This document shows positions 1-12,266 of a stretch of 64,000 bases of DNA, piece after piece (within the stretch, counting starts at the first letter, position 1; each line of letters begins with the position of its first letter). The translations under genes were made by a program, and so were the position numbers. Location of the stretch: positions 4,917,058 through 4,981,057 of the forward strand of contig SCHM01000003.1 in assembly GCA_004123355.1 (NCBI GenBank), read 5' to 3'. The DNA comes from Amphirosellinia nigrospora (lineage: Eukaryota > Ascomycota > Sordariomycetes > Xylariales > Xylariaceae). Under the pieces are notes generated by a model. The model searched no databases. It worked only from the letters and a program-made list of their open reading frames with translations, and was not told where the DNA came from.

Positions 1-1107
1 CTTATTAATTTTACGATGAATAATTTTTTGGAAACCGATTAGTAAAGAGCCAGCCTTCCGTGTATAGGTTGTTTCAGAATCCTTTCCCGCATTAACTGTT
101 CAAGACATGCATACATACATCCCCAACACTGAGACATTTTGACGGTATAAGTTTAATTGCCAAGTCCTCTTTCGTAGCAAATACACGAGAGGTTATATAC
201 TAATTACAACAGGGAGGAAGCAGATATATAATACAAGGGTAGCATCGCATGCGTCTACTACGCATGGTGGGTGATAAGACAGAGAAGATAAGCTAATACA
301 GTTGGTGGAAATAAATATGCCATGGTATCATAACATGAGAAAGAGATATATAGAGGAAGACCAAATCGTCTCTCCGTCTATAGATAATACCTAGGAAAGA
401 GACATCCCGCACGTTTTTGTTTTCACAAAGTGCAAATCATTCGTCATAACTCACGCGTAGTAAATAGTACAGATATATGCATGTGTGGGTGGTGCGTGTG
501 TGATCTCAAGTACTAACCCTCGCCCGACTTAAGTTTTCCTATTGTGTAAGGTGGGTACCATTCTACTTTGTCTCTGACGTTGAAGTGGTGTCATATTGAC
601 TACCGAATCTCCCTTTGCATCAAGGCTCGCTCTCGTCTCTCCGTGTGTCATAGAGGAATAAGAACCTCAGGGGCAAGAAAATGAAATGCCAAGGAAACGA
701 TTGGAGTGGAGTGACTCGCTCGGCGTCGGTTTCCATCAGCTTATCAGCATTACATACGGAACCATCACATCTTTATACGCGCCCGAGATCGAAATACCGA
801 TGCTGGGAATCGTTGTAGCTTTTCTCCTGCTTTGTATGGTCCCACGTCCTCGCCCTGTTGTAATCTAGTGCTCGGTAAGCGGGAATAGCCAAGTCGCGAA
901 TGTTCTCGGGATAAAGATCCCGAGACAAGTCAGGTGTTGATCAGTAATCAATTTAAAAAGTACCAACATGATCGATCCCATGAGACGAATCTCCCTCAAC
1001 CTATTCTGTCCAACGAGTCCGATAGACTTGGGAGAGCGTGTTGGTTGCCCGACCAAATCTAGATAGTCGTGTGTGTTTCATGATTGTATTCGCTACTCAA
1101 CGATTTG
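1..1107. other. gene-free flank
   Basis: No open frame here has recognisable domain content, and the short ORFs at 686-868 and 865-1056 look random. Composition is ordinary intergenic DNA of moderate GC. It is the 3' flank of the minus-strand gene ending at 1108. I see no RNA gene. Confidence 0.5.
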
Positions 1108-2375
1108 TTATTTCCGGCTGCCGCTGCCGCTGCCGCCTTGAGTGTCGTGGGCCCTTGCCATCGCTGCCTCCCGTGCAATAGTATCGGCAACGCCACCTTC
1201 GAGCACTAGACTTGAAGTAGTATATTCCTGAAGGGGGTTGATCCCTCTGCGAAGTAGTTCAAACTGATCAACAATTTCATTCACTTTCTGGAACCCCCCA
1301 TACACCCACCTATTGTTAAGCACCATAGTAGGCACAGCAACAATAGGACCGGCAAGTTGGCTACGCACACTAATACGATTTTGAACTTCGGAAGAGAGTA
1401 TATCAATGGCAGAATCCCACTCGGGGCTATCGAGTACGGCTCGGATCTCATCCTCCGAGAAGCCTGTTACCGCCTTGGCGGTTTCCATGAGGAACTGCGG
1501 ATCGGACAAATCCTTATCGTGTTCATGATAATTCGTCGTGATGGCATCCAGGAGACGCATTTGAAGGTCGGGTCCACGCGGCTGCGGAAGAGAGACTGAC
1601 AGAACGGGGGCCCGCAGCGAATAGGGAGGGTAAGGAGGCGTATCTCTTGGAGGTCGGTATACCGTTAATTCTGTGCTCCTATGTCGTGTCGGGGTTTTCT
1701 GGAGCGCAAAACGAAGTAGCTTATGTGAATTTCGCGAGTTACCCGTGCGACCTTCCCAGCTAAATCTAATGCCAGCATTCTCTCCAAGCCTGTTCCATAC
1801 CTCGAAACGACTCATTGGTAGCCCTCTTTCAGTATGATAATATTGGACTTTATTGCAACCTGAGGACACGTAGAATGATTAGTAAGGAATTCTCACCAGT
1901 TCAGATGATAATCCTTAGAGGCATTCAAAGCGGTGGTATGATCGCTTCCTTTCGCCGCATGCTCTACGGACGGGAATTTATCATGCCCATAGACGTTGCG
2001 AGGTGCGATGAGTCTACTGATGCCCCGAGTTTCGCAGTAGGGGTAGGTAGTAGGTAGGTTGATGGGTCCCACAAGTTAAGATGCGCGGTATCAAAACTTA
2101 CAACTGTTCTTAGCAGTCGGTGCGAGGATAAACGGGGTACAAGTAACTTCGAACACATCTTCCGGATGCTTTGATTTGTAGATATCGATTGCCATCAACA
2201 AGTTCTTCATGCCAATATAGCAAAAAGGACAGATGGTATCATGGATGAACTCGATCATGAAATACCTTGTTTCTGGGGACGCGGGGCTGGATTTCGTAGG
2301 AGGTTTTCCTTTTGTTGAGTCTTGGGTCGGCTTCTCTTCGGGTACTAGAAGATCTTGAACTCGCATTCTTTTCAT
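1108..2375 (-). CDS. DsbA/FrnE-family thioredoxin-fold oxidoreductase
   Basis: Two exons read on the minus strand: 2375-2102, and 1859-1108 ending in a stop. The 242-nt intron has donor GTAAGT and acceptor CAG, and the joined phase is consistent, giving about 341 residues. Exon 1 carries IEFIHDTICPFCYIG, a thioredoxin-type CPFC active site just after the first strand, as in DsbA-like and 2-hydroxychromene-2-carboxylate isomerase families. Exon 2 carries the helical insertion, then GPIVAVPTMVLNNRWVYGG, with the cis-proline (VPT) that packs against the active site. The C-terminus is rich in Gly and Ser. A stretch at 1662-1582 has GTATAC and CAG ends, is 81 nt long and in frame, and may be another intron. 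The start was chosen as the first ATG of the exon; a start at the internal Met before IEFIHD is possible. Likely a cytosolic redox protein; the substrate is unknown. Confidence 0.8.
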
Positions 2376-5347
2376 ATTGAGCTTGCCCGACTCTCGGCCC
2401 AGATGGATTCGGGGTCAGCTTAACAAGCGGGAAGTAAGCCAGGGAATCTGACCCGGATGATACAATTTTGAGTCCCAAGGACGCTAGTGAAGAGCCTGGG
2501 CTTGCAGTGGTGGCGGCGGCTGTATGTGAGCCGTATTGGACTAGTATAGAGTGTGGTTTGTTGGAAATAGGGAATACTAGCCCAACTGGACGAATATGCT
2601 GTGGAGAAGGTAATGTACCAACTTTGATCATAGAGGACGACTTGAGGACAGGAATTATACTGCATTCTTGCAAGAAGCGGGGTGATGTGGACTGGGAACC
2701 GATCCGGTGCTACAAGTTGAGTCCACGCCAGTCGCCGAAGTAAACCTGAAGCAACATTCAAAATAATTTTCACTCAGAGGACCGTTGAGAGTTGGAAGAC
2801 GAGGGCCATAATTTGCAGAGCGACGGATTCCAGGCTGGTAAATACGCCGGTTGAACTTGGACGGACAAGGGCCAGCGCGCACGAGCGGATACACTTTAGG
2901 GCTGGTGTATCATCTCTTTAGCCCCAGCCAAGCTCACACGGGCTGCTCTCCATGATATGATTTCATTGACGACGTGAGCTGCCTCGTGGGGAGAATGTTG
3001 TTGTTGTTGTTTTTGTTGTAGAACTGGGCCAAAGAGTGGTACTCAAGATGCGGCGGATGTGATGATGTGTGATTTGACGCGTCAATCCAACGGCAATGCG
3101 GGATACGCCTCCGAACTGTGACTTACACAGAGGCGTAGTGTCTAACCAGACAGGGATCTGGCAGTGACAGCATCAAAGAGAGAGGGAGAGATTCAAGAGA
3201 GAAATGTCTCAGGCGCCAACATGACAGCAGCAGCAGCAGCAGCAGCAGCTGGTATGAAAAGTGGCGGGGAGGTGGGAGCGAGAGACGAAGAAGTCGGCGA
3301 ATCGAAGTCGCCATTAGCATAAAGCATCGCGATGCCGGGGTACGGTCAGGGAAGGCGAGGCACAGAGAGGTAAGGTGAGATGGAGCCGAAGCCAGCGTCG
3401 TTGCGTTTCGGCCATCTCCAGGATAGTCGATGACGTCGGTGAACGAATGAAGAGGCGCGCCTGATCGATAATGCTGCTGATCACAAATCAGGGCCTCAGG
3501 GCCTCAGGGCCCAGGGCTCAGTGCTCAGGCGCTTCTGCATACCTATACCTAGAAGGTAGTGACGACTAGGTAGGCAACTAACTACCAGGTAGGTAATTAG
3601 TACTAGGTAACTATGCGCACATATAAGGCACCTACCTACCTTACCATGCCCATGGGTGGATTAAATGGGCCCAGCAGAGGTACCGACCTGCCTACCGTAG
3701 CAAATGTGGCTCGGGCTGGATTGCTGCATTGTTGATGCATTAGGTGCATCCAGAACTCTCCAGAACTCTCGAGGGTCTCATGTCTCATCCCGCCCATTTC
3801 ACCCCCTCCCTGGGCCCCAATTCCTGCTGCCGTCGCTGTTGCTGCTGCTGCCAAAAGCTGTCTGTCTGATCAGGCTCATGCGGAAACAATACCACTCGTG
3901 ATAATACCATCCAAGGTGCACGCAGGAGTCGTCTGATTGCCGTGGTTTGCGACTCGGAGGCGTTCGTGCCACGTGGAGTTCAACATCTGGCTCGGATGGT
4001 GAACAATCCATTGGAACTTGGAACTTAGCTTTGCCGGCCGTAGCCCGCCGTAGCCTGCCATCGCAGGGTTCTGGCATTGTGTCATGTATCGTGTGGCAAT
4101 AACGGGCAGCAGTTAAATATATACAAGTACATACACGGAGCATACATGGAGGCTAGAGGTAGGCAACCAAGGTTAGCTTAAAAGACTAAATTTCTATTTG
4201 GGCCGAAACCCTCAGCCGCAACGGCAGGTGGCGGTTACACTAGACTAGACCCTGAGGGTCGTCATGGGAAGGGGAATGACGAAGGACCCCTCAAGATCAA
4301 CAGCCACGGTAACGGGATGAGAGAATCCCGAGACACCAACGTCTGCGGCATATTCGAGCATGCACATGACCACAATGACATCGTTAGTATCACTGCCAAC
4401 AGTTCCGGCTCATCTTGAACAATGGCCGGGCTGTCATCCCCCAGGCCATTCAATAGCTCCCGATGAACGACATGCAGTTCTTTTTATTAGTCCTCATACT
4501 CAATCTCCTGGGGGTGAACAGAAGGGCTTTAATTGTCGTCGCCCAGTTCGTGTTCCATTTCCGGCCTTCTCGTCCTCGCCTCGCGCAAATAGGCGCTATC
4601 CTGGTGTGTTTCAAGAACGCCCAGCTGTTCTACACTAGAGACATTACCAGAGAATTAAGAAGATGAAAAAGTCCATACTCGCCACGCCCTATGTCCCGGG
4701 CTTCCTCGCTCTTCCCTATCGCCTGTTAAGTAACAAAGACAAATCAAAAGAAGTCTCGCTTTGATCCTTTGGCTCGCATCCCTGAACTCCATGCCAGTCC
4801 CCGGCCTGTGCCGCCTGTGAAGAAAATGCAGAATCATCCAGGCTTCCCCGCCTGACCAGTCTATGTCGGGAAAAAAACGAATCGAGCGTGAAGGAAAAGA
4901 AGCCGGTCCTGGGGCATTACCCAAATAAAATATTGCGCCCTTATGTCTTGCTGGCCTCCTCGGCCGGCTTGTCCCATCGTGTGAGTGGTTGATGAGAGTT
5001 GTATAGCGCCATTTTAAGTATCCCAGGGACTAAGAAACCGGAATCGGCACGAAACAGCAGATATTGTGTATTCCACGTCGTAGAATTCTATTGGATATCA
5101 TTTGATCCATATATAATCGCAATCTTTCAAGCCCCACAAACTAGTGAGACGAGAGTTCTATTGCCAGCTATAATGCACCAGGCTAAGCATGTCGCCTAGG
5201 AAACATGTATTGGATTCGAATTCGATGAAGATGAACTCAAATCCAGCTGTTCAGGTTTAGTGGGAAGCTCATTGAAGGCATAGTAGATTCGATCGGAAGT
5301 TGAGAAACGTCAAAATTCATCAGCTCCAAGTTAACGGGGTCGCCACC
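2376..5347. other. 3-kb gene-free region
   Basis: This lies upstream of the DsbA-like gene and downstream of the C2H2 gene, both on the minus strand. It holds an AGC microsatellite (about 3222-3249), a CAGGGCCT tandem stretch near 3487-3530, and several TAGGTA/TACCTA motifs (3540-3650). The ORFs inside have no recognisable protein features and overlap one another in several frames. It may contain long untranslated regions. Confidence 0.45.
3222..3249. repeat. AGC trinucleotide microsatellite
   Basis: About nine AGC units in a row lie in a gene-free interval. No frame around it looks coding. Confidence 0.85.
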
Positions 5348-6772
5348 CTATTGGCCTGCCCAAAGCTCGCTGGGCCGTGGCTTGACGTCGTATGTGGATG
5401 AGGGAGGTTCCGTGCTATTACCGCGACGGACCTGAGTACTGTAGGAATACATTGGACTCAACGCATTCCCGGCAAATGCTGGCTCTAGTTCTGGGTAGAC
5501 AGAGCCATTGCCGCCATTATTGCTGTAAGTTGGAGATGGCATGTGTGAAGGTGACTGCACATGCGAAGGTGACTGCCAACCAACACTACCCATATGGGGA
5601 CTGCCAGCGGTGCTGCCTCCCGTTGAGTGATGAGACTCAATGTTTGGCTCAAGAGTCGGGGGCGGGGGGTAGCTTGTGGGATGCGAGGTTGGCCGCATGC
5701 CAGGAGTGAAGCTTGCCATGGATGTAGGAGGTTGTGTGTGAAGATCGGGCCGTAGGTGACTAGGGAGCGTTCCGTTACCAATGAAGTATTCATTAGGCCG
5801 CATCGTGTTAGGTGCAGCAGGGTCGGCATTGGGGATGCAGACATATGCCTATGGCCGGGGGATGGTGTATTTAAAGGTGACGCATGGTTTGAATTAAGAG
5901 GGGCCTCGCCGGCGTCGCTGCGGACTGACCCGGCAGCAGTCATCTTGCTGGCCTGCTCCGTAAGCTTTTTGGCCGTCGCCACAGCAGCCTCTTCCAGAGT
6001 TTCGGTGTGTTGAAGCTGATGACGAGTCAAGGTAGTCTTTCTCGTGAAAGTCTTCAGACAGTTGGCATAAAGGCATTGGTAAGGTCTCGTGCCTGAGTGG
6101 ATACGACGGTGCCGAGCCAACGAGCTGCTGTCACTGAAGGGCTACAAGCTGGTTAGGACGTTGTTCAGCAAAATTCACTAGTTGGCTTACTTTGCCGCAG
6201 CGCTCACACATATGAGGTTTCTCTCCCGTATGAACACGCTGATGAACTGTCAAAGCTGATCGCTGGATAAACTGTTTACCACAGCCAGCATAATCACAAA
6301 CGTGTGGCCGGATTCCACTGTGAATTCGTTCTAATACAACCATTAGCACTGATTTACGTAGCTTTGAAAGGGCAGTGAAGCGCAGCAAACCGCAAAACTG
6401 CCTCGAGAATCCGAAGTACTTGCCGTGTCTAGCCAGATCACTCCGCCGAGCGAAGCGTTTCTGACACGTGCTACAAGGATACGCTTTAACGGGTGCCTGG
6501 GGAGCCTCTGGAGATTTGTTGTATGGCATGGCCATTGCCTGACCGACGGGGGCAGTCCGGTCATCATCATGCTAGTGGGTATGTTCGGGTCGGGCAAGGG
6601 AAGTTGGCCGTGCACTGTGGAGGGCGAGCCGTATGGTCGATGCGCCGAGTGGTATGAAGCCTCGGAACCGTGGGGCGAGGTCGCTCGGTCGAAAGGGGTG
6701 GGTTGCAAGTGCGGATGTGTTATATGTGGTGGCTGTGTGGGAGGCTGCTGTTGAGGTTGGCGTTGCTGTTGC

Positions 6773-6814
<42 letters not shown>

Positions 6815-6954
6815 TGCTGCTGTTGTTGCTGTTGCTCAAGCGCAGATACAGATGCAGCAGCGGCGGCGGCGGCAGCGGCGACAACAGCTGCCTTATCCTT
6901 GTCCATCAGATTACTTATGTCCATGACACCGTCTGACGGCGGAGAACCCGACAT
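5348..6954 (-). CDS. C2H2 zinc-finger transcription factor with polyQ tract
   Basis: Probable nuclear DNA-binding regulator. The start is the ATG at 6954-6952, preceded by CACCCAAC; a 52-residue upstream extension is open but unlike coding sequence. An alanine run and about 25 glutamines come first, then four C2H2 fingers: [59 protein letters not shown] and [22 protein letters not shown] Ser/Pro-rich tail ends in ELWAGQ. Two introns split the fingers: 6423-6331 (93 nt, GCAAGT donor, a GC-AG intron) and 6190-6142 (49 nt, GTAAGC/TAG). Two single-base frameshifts break it: at the G5 run 6548-6552 (polyQ part to fingers) and the G4 run 5831-5834 (fingers to tail). One extra base in each run restores a conserved-looking protein, so I suspect sequence error. 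The family is conserved in filamentous ascomycetes; I do not assign a symbol. Confidence 0.85.
6748..6840. repeat. CTG/TTG tract encoding polyglutamine
   Basis: A run of CTG and TTG codon complements encodes, on the minus strand, about 25 Gln within the C2H2 regulator. Mixed CAG/CAA codons suggest it is maintained as protein and is not a pure microsatellite. Confidence 0.85.
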
Positions 6955-8740
6955 GTTGGGTGGTTGGCGATGGCCGACGAAGACTCGACGGGGCCTAGGA
7001 AGCCTTCGGCGCGTGGTTTGGTCAGCGGTGATAGGCTCGAGAGTAGCTACCTCTGGGGTGACACGGATCTGGGGGTTGTCGAGGACGAGAGGCGCCGAGG
7101 CGCGGATCAAAAGGTGGCCCCGAGATCAGTGCGCTCGGGCTGGCGTGCTGACGGGCGGGACGGAGCGAGGGCAGACAAGATCATCACAAACCAAGATGGC
7201 TGCGTGCATGCATGTATTGGCCCACGATGCACACTTCACGATCCAAGGTGCACTTGGGAAAGACGGAATGGACCGAACTCACCAGTGCAACGAATGGGTT
7301 TTCCTCGCGTCGCGAATAGTACAGACAACTTCGATACGGAAAATGACAAGGGCGTATGCGGGTGTATCATCAAGATGGCATCGACGTGTTTCCTTTTCGC
7401 AATGTAGTAGAGAAAGGAGAGGCTCAGTGAAGTCGAGGGTGCAGAATTAATAGCAATAATAATTTAGAGTGACGAAACGGCCCTGCAAATGTGAAGGGTC
7501 AAATCAGGTGAATGGATGTGGTAAGGTTGCAGCAGGCCGTCCCGCTACAGCCGTGTTGGGGGCGCCAGATATAGGATATAGCTAGGTAGAGTAGTCTACC
7601 TACCGCTGCTAGCCAATAGGATGGATTGCCTGTGGCTAGTGAGCATGGGCCGCCAACCAGATGGTTGGGTTTTTAGCGGGAATCGGGAGCAGTGGGTCCA
7701 AGATAGAATAGGTATCTCAGGCCTGTCCGGATAGCCCATTCTACTGCTAAGAGATGGAAGCTTCAATTACTTGGCTGTTAGGCACTCGAGTCAAGGATAT
7801 CATTAACACCTCGCGTTTGCATTTGAAACCAATATGTGGGAGTGCCTATTGACGGTACTAAGTATTCAATGTTTGTGGTGGAAGGTAGCTGGACGTAATA
7901 GGAGTCATTAGGTAAGCTTGATACTGGTGCAATGCATGTCCTTCAGGTGTTTGCAAGTGCTATGGAGAAGTTCTTAGCACTTAAATCATTAAATTAAATA
8001 ATACTAAGGTTAGGTACGTACCACTAGAGATAAAGGCACAATCAAATTTTCACATCGTAAAAAGAAAACAAAAAGACCGCCTTGTTCTGTTCCAACAACA
8101 AACAACAACAGAGCACGGGCCAATGCGCAGGCGTGTTATAATTATGCATTGCCCGTAAATCGAAGACAGGTGCCCTGTCATCTTCTTTGGATAATGTCCC
8201 AGTTTTAACTCGTGGCTTCTAAGTATGTATGTATGTGCATATATGCGTACCTAGGTTGTGTTCAATCTCTCTCAAGCAAATCGAGTTGTTCTAGGATCGA
8301 CGCTTGGGCCCCCGGTGCCAAATGAATCTTTTTCAACCCCCAGTCCACATACCCATCTTTTTCTTACCCCGAGCTCGCTTCCCTCTTCCGAGATAAGTAT
8401 GTACCAAGTACATAGATCATGGTTATGACAATCACTCAACGATTGTTGGAAAATATGCGTAGGCTGATTGATACTGGATAGCCTTGGAGCCGACGTCAAT
8501 CTCCTTTGGGAAATTTTCGAGAAGCTGTGCACGGACTTAGTTATAAGTAGGTTCTATATTTTACCACTTGCCTAGGCTGCGACGAATTAAGCTTAACGTA
8601 GTCGCCCCTTTTGCTCAGGCTCGGCTTAGCCCATTATTAAGGAGCTAACTATAGGTACTAAAGTGACATGATTTATGTATGTTTTATGTAAAAGTAACTT
8701 GTTAACCGTATTATTAATTACGGAGTATTATTTATATGCT
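6955..8740. other. promoter side of the C2H2 gene, otherwise gene-free
   Basis: The first few hundred bases are GC-rich and hold overlapping open frames on the plus strand that mirror the regulator's 5' region. Further out are TAGGTA/TACCTA motifs (7580-7610) and ordinary intergenic DNA. No gene is supported. Confidence 0.45.
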
Positions 8741-8742
8741 TT

Positions 8743-8800
8743 ATTTTAATTTTTAAACTTTTAAAAAAATAAATTGATTTGTTTATAAAAACTAAATAAA
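8743..8800. repeat. left copy of direct repeat flanking the tRNA-like locus
   Basis: A 27-bp stretch (ATTTTAATTTTTAAAC and on) is identical to the copy at about 9006-9032. Beyond it the match continues for about 30 bp, and most differences are G-to-A or C-to-T with this copy the AT-richer one, as expected after RIP. Confidence 0.65.
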
Positions 8801-8908
8801 CAAATAATATATTACTACTATAATGCATAATATTATACACATAGTATAAATTAAAGGAAATAAAAACACACATATAATAAAATTTAAAAGGTTTATATTT
8901 ACACTAGA

Positions 8909-8994
8909 GGCACTTGGTATAGGGGTAATACACCGCTATCGGTAACATGCTATGTGAAGTAGCGGGGTGCCTCGGTTCGAATCCGGGGAGTGCT
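8909..8994 (+). tRNA. tRNA-like sequence with intron, anticodon uncertain (CGG?)
   Basis: The sequence folds as a cloverleaf. The acceptor GGCACTT pairs with GAGTGCT, including G-T pairs. The D stem is GTAT/ATAC, the anticodon stem CCGCT/AGCGG, and the T arm CTCGG-TTCGAAT-CCGGG holds a good B box. The anticodon loop region is 23 nt, which fits a 7-nt loop plus a 16-nt intron. The most direct reading puts CGG (Pro) at 34-36, but a T at 37 and only one base between acceptor and D stem are irregular. It may be a degenerate tRNA, or a tRNA-derived part of a repeat, since similar AT-rich direct repeats flank it. Confidence 0.5.
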
Positions 8995-9004
8995 AATAAT
9001 TTTG

Positions 9005-9065
9005 ATTTTAATTTTTAAACTTTTAAAAAAAAATTACATGGTTTGTTTGCAAAAACCAGATAAGC
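9005..9065. repeat. right copy of direct repeat flanking the tRNA-like locus
   Basis: This is the less AT-rich partner of the copy at 8743-8800 and starts 11 bp after the tRNA-like sequence. It retains TGGTTTGTTTGCAAAAACC where the left copy has transitions to A or T. Confidence 0.65.
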
Positions 9066-12000
9066 TGTGAAAGGTTGTAGCCTTAAGGCTATGAAATACT
9101 GTTTATTAACTGCGATAAAGAAGAGAGAAATCTGTGCGCGCTAGTGTGTGCGGGGGAGCTGCTATATAGTGGCTCGCCGGAGCCATAGCCCAGGTTACAG
9201 GCTTACCAGCCTGACACGTTATGCTTATATTTAACTTTGCTTTTTTTATTTATAGTGCAACTTTCTAATAACGTCCTAAGAAGTTGCTACAGTTGTACGA
9301 TTTTATAGTACAAACCGAAATCTAGTTTATGATAAACGGTTACTCTTTTTATTCCAGGGTATTTACGGTAATATAAACGTCTAAGCTATACAAAGCAGGT
9401 CTTGCTTAGTTTAAGCTCGGGGTATAATAATGGTGGCGTATCCTAAGATTCTTATTTTAATTCAGCACCGTAAAACCTATCTCATGGGTACCTAGGTAGT
9501 TTAGCCTTCCTTCCCCGCCCCCCAATCCGCTTTTCTCTTCCTCGTAGATTACTTAGGTACCTAAGGTTAGCTAAGTATCCAGCCTAAGGTGCATACCTAA
9601 GGTCCTAGGTAAGCCTCAGCTCCCCTTTTTACAGCCCGTGTGCCGCCGCACACCACTGACAGGCTCGCCATGTGGCCAACTAGCTAATGCATACTATATG
9701 TCGAACTATAGGTAGGTTAGTGTTATTGTACTTGGCTCCAAATATTGCGTACTTCCTTAGGTACCGTCTAGTAACCGGCCATGTGCGGGAGAACCCGAGG
9801 CCAGAGGACAAATGTCGATTCCATGGCAAGAATTCCAACACCAACCTCTCTCAACCGCCAATCTTTTTCATTTCGTAAAAAATTGTCTATGCCACGTATC
9901 TATATGCCAGTGACCCGCAACTACTACATACGCTCGTGCTCTGCTTGTGTATTTGAAATGGCGACATGGCATATGCTTCCAAGTTAGAAGCATGCATCGT
10001 ATGCACGCTGCATAAGCCGACTCTTATGCGTTTCGCTCTCGAACAATAAGATGAGAAGGGGGCGAAATTCTACGAGGGCCAAGATGAACTCAACCAGGAT
10101 GAAACTGCTAATGGCACTAGTTCTCGGCAGAACCCCCGGACCACATTCCGCCTTCCGGGGCTCCAACGTCACCATGATTTTGTCGATCATGACAGGTTCT
10201 CTGTGCCATCCCTGACGCGCCTCATCTCGGCAGTCCCGACGATTTGGTACACGTCGCTTTTCCACCCTCGTCTGCCGCCTACTTGTATGAGCACGCCCTT
10301 TTCCCGCCTCACTGGCTGTCGTCATCGCTGGACCAGCGCGACAGCTGATTAGCTAAACAGTAAAAAAAGAAACCCCGAAAACAATGTTAAGGATTGTGGA
10401 TTGTAAAAACACTCGATCACTTTAAACATAGTATGCGCCTATTTGTGAGCGATTCAAACAAAATGAGAAGGACATGATGATGGAGCAGTATCCTAATCAG
10501 ATCAGGCCAGACGAGAATGAATGATTACAGTAGTATTACGTGTAATAGCAATGAACGCCTCCGATGAAATTAACTATATACAACTCTTAGCGCGCATGTG
10601 CTCCTCCTGGGGTTTGTTATGTGTACCTAAGCCCCGGAGAGTTTGGTGGAAGTGACATAAATCCACCCAATGAACGAATTTATGCAGCTTGAGCTAGCTA
10701 CATGTAGCCTGAAGGGCATTACTCAACCGTCATACTTACATAGTATCTGAACAGGGTCATTTTGACACCTCTTTATAAATCAGCAGCGCGGTTTTCCTCC
10801 TCATAAGCAATCACACTTTCGCGATTGGGCCACTAGACGCGGCTCATCGAAATCTAATGATAGAGATGAGTCATCCGTAGTCAGTAAGAGGGGTGTTATA
10901 AAACCACGCCGCGTCACCTCTATGAAGGAGTCTCTACTACGATGATTCAATATTTAATTCCTCTCAACAATAATTCGAAGTCTGTGCTCCCCGCGAAACC
11001 GATTCCCCATACTCCAGCTCCAACATATACTTACTTCGAAGCCAACTGCGTCTCTACCCTATTTATATAGTATAATTAAGGGTGGTGTCACGATGCCGCT
11101 CCCCTAGGGCGACGAAAGGGCGTGTATATAGCCAGTGATACGAGACTAGCCGACAGCACAAGGGGTTTGAGACCCTTGGCGTGACAATAATTGTCTGAGA
11201 CCCTGACGGTGCTTGCGAACCTAAGAAGTGAATCGTCATGATCATTTACGTCTACAGATGCAGGTTAAACAAGAGCGGTGCTTTTACGTACGGCTGTCGT
11301 TCAACATAAGCTTAGCCTCTTGGGGTTGATCATAGCAAGGAAAGTTGCGTTGAAACGAGAAAAGGGTTTATTAGCATAAATATAGTTATTATAAAATTTA
11401 ATAAGCAACACGACGACATGTTTCGACGACATGTGGAGGTAGACGGCGTTATCACTTTACCTCACTTTAAAATATATCTCTATTTTTGCTATAAAAGCTC
11501 AGTAGGACTGATATATAAGCCACAACATAATGATGGGAAATTCAATAGGCAACGAACTAAAAGCGCGCGAATAGAGTATTCTGACCGAAAGCATAGGGTG
11601 AACTACGTCCACGGGCACTCCCTTTGGCTTCAGGATTTTTTTTTCTTAACAGAACAACGCTGCGAAGGAGCATTAAGACTTTAAGGATGATCTATTCGTT
11701 GCTTCAAGTAGGTCTAGGATGTTGAGACGAGGTGATACATTTTAGCTAGTACATAATGTTTCCCTTTTTAACTATACCTTTGATGCTCAAGTATATATTT
11801 AGATTCATGAAACATATCATATATAGCTACTCAAGCTACAAGAGAAAGAAATTCATAAAGTATATGATTGTTTACTTAAGTAGCGCTCTCCCGCCTTTGT
11901 TATGTAAAATATCTAAGCTATTGTAGTGTGGAGGGCAGCCGTTCATCCCCTATTCTCGATGCTTTGCCTGTTAATTCCACGCTTTGACAAATCCGGCCAC

Positions 12001-12095
12001 CTTGGAACTCAACCCTCTTGATCTTTATTCCACCTTCATAAGGTAATCGTTTAGGATGGCATCTATAAATGCTCTCTCTTCCGTCTTCGGAGAGG
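9066..12095. other. 3-kb gene-free region
   Basis: This holds mixed sequence with clusters of TACCTAGGTA-like motifs at 9485-9615. ORFs at 9687-9987, 9984-10325, 11063-11245 and 11418-11684 show no recognisable domain, splice pattern or coding composition. The last part is the upstream region of the gene at 12267. Confidence 0.45.
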
Positions 12096-12099
12096 TGAA

Positions 12100-12215
12100 A
12101 TCATAACCATCACAACCACGCATTAACAACTACCTTCATCACAACTACTATCATCACAACTACTACCATCACAACAACCATCACAGCAACTATCACAGCA
12201 ACCCATTACAACAAC
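12100..12215 (+). repeat. CATCACAAC-rich 5' leader
   Basis: Imperfect repeats of CATCACAACTACTA and relatives lie 50-165 bp before the start codon at 12267. Unstructured CA-rich leaders like this are common in fungal 5' untranslated regions, so this probably lies within the transcript. A shorter related stretch follows the stop near 13282-13312. Confidence 0.6.
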
Positions 12216-12266
12216 TATTATCCGAACACTCCAGTCGAAGATCACCTTTATTTACATTCATTCGCC

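Noticed and set aside
6633-6936. Plus-strand ORFs encoding poly-Leu/Ala stretches
   Set aside because: They are the antisense of the polyglutamine-polyalanine coding repeat.
6955-7110. Upstream extension of the C2H2 protein
   Set aside because: Open by chance in GC-rich leader; the ATG at 6954 has the better context and is followed by regulator-like sequence.
9984-10325. 113-codon minus-strand ORF
   Set aside because: No recognisable domain, no conserved-looking pattern and isolated in gene-free DNA.
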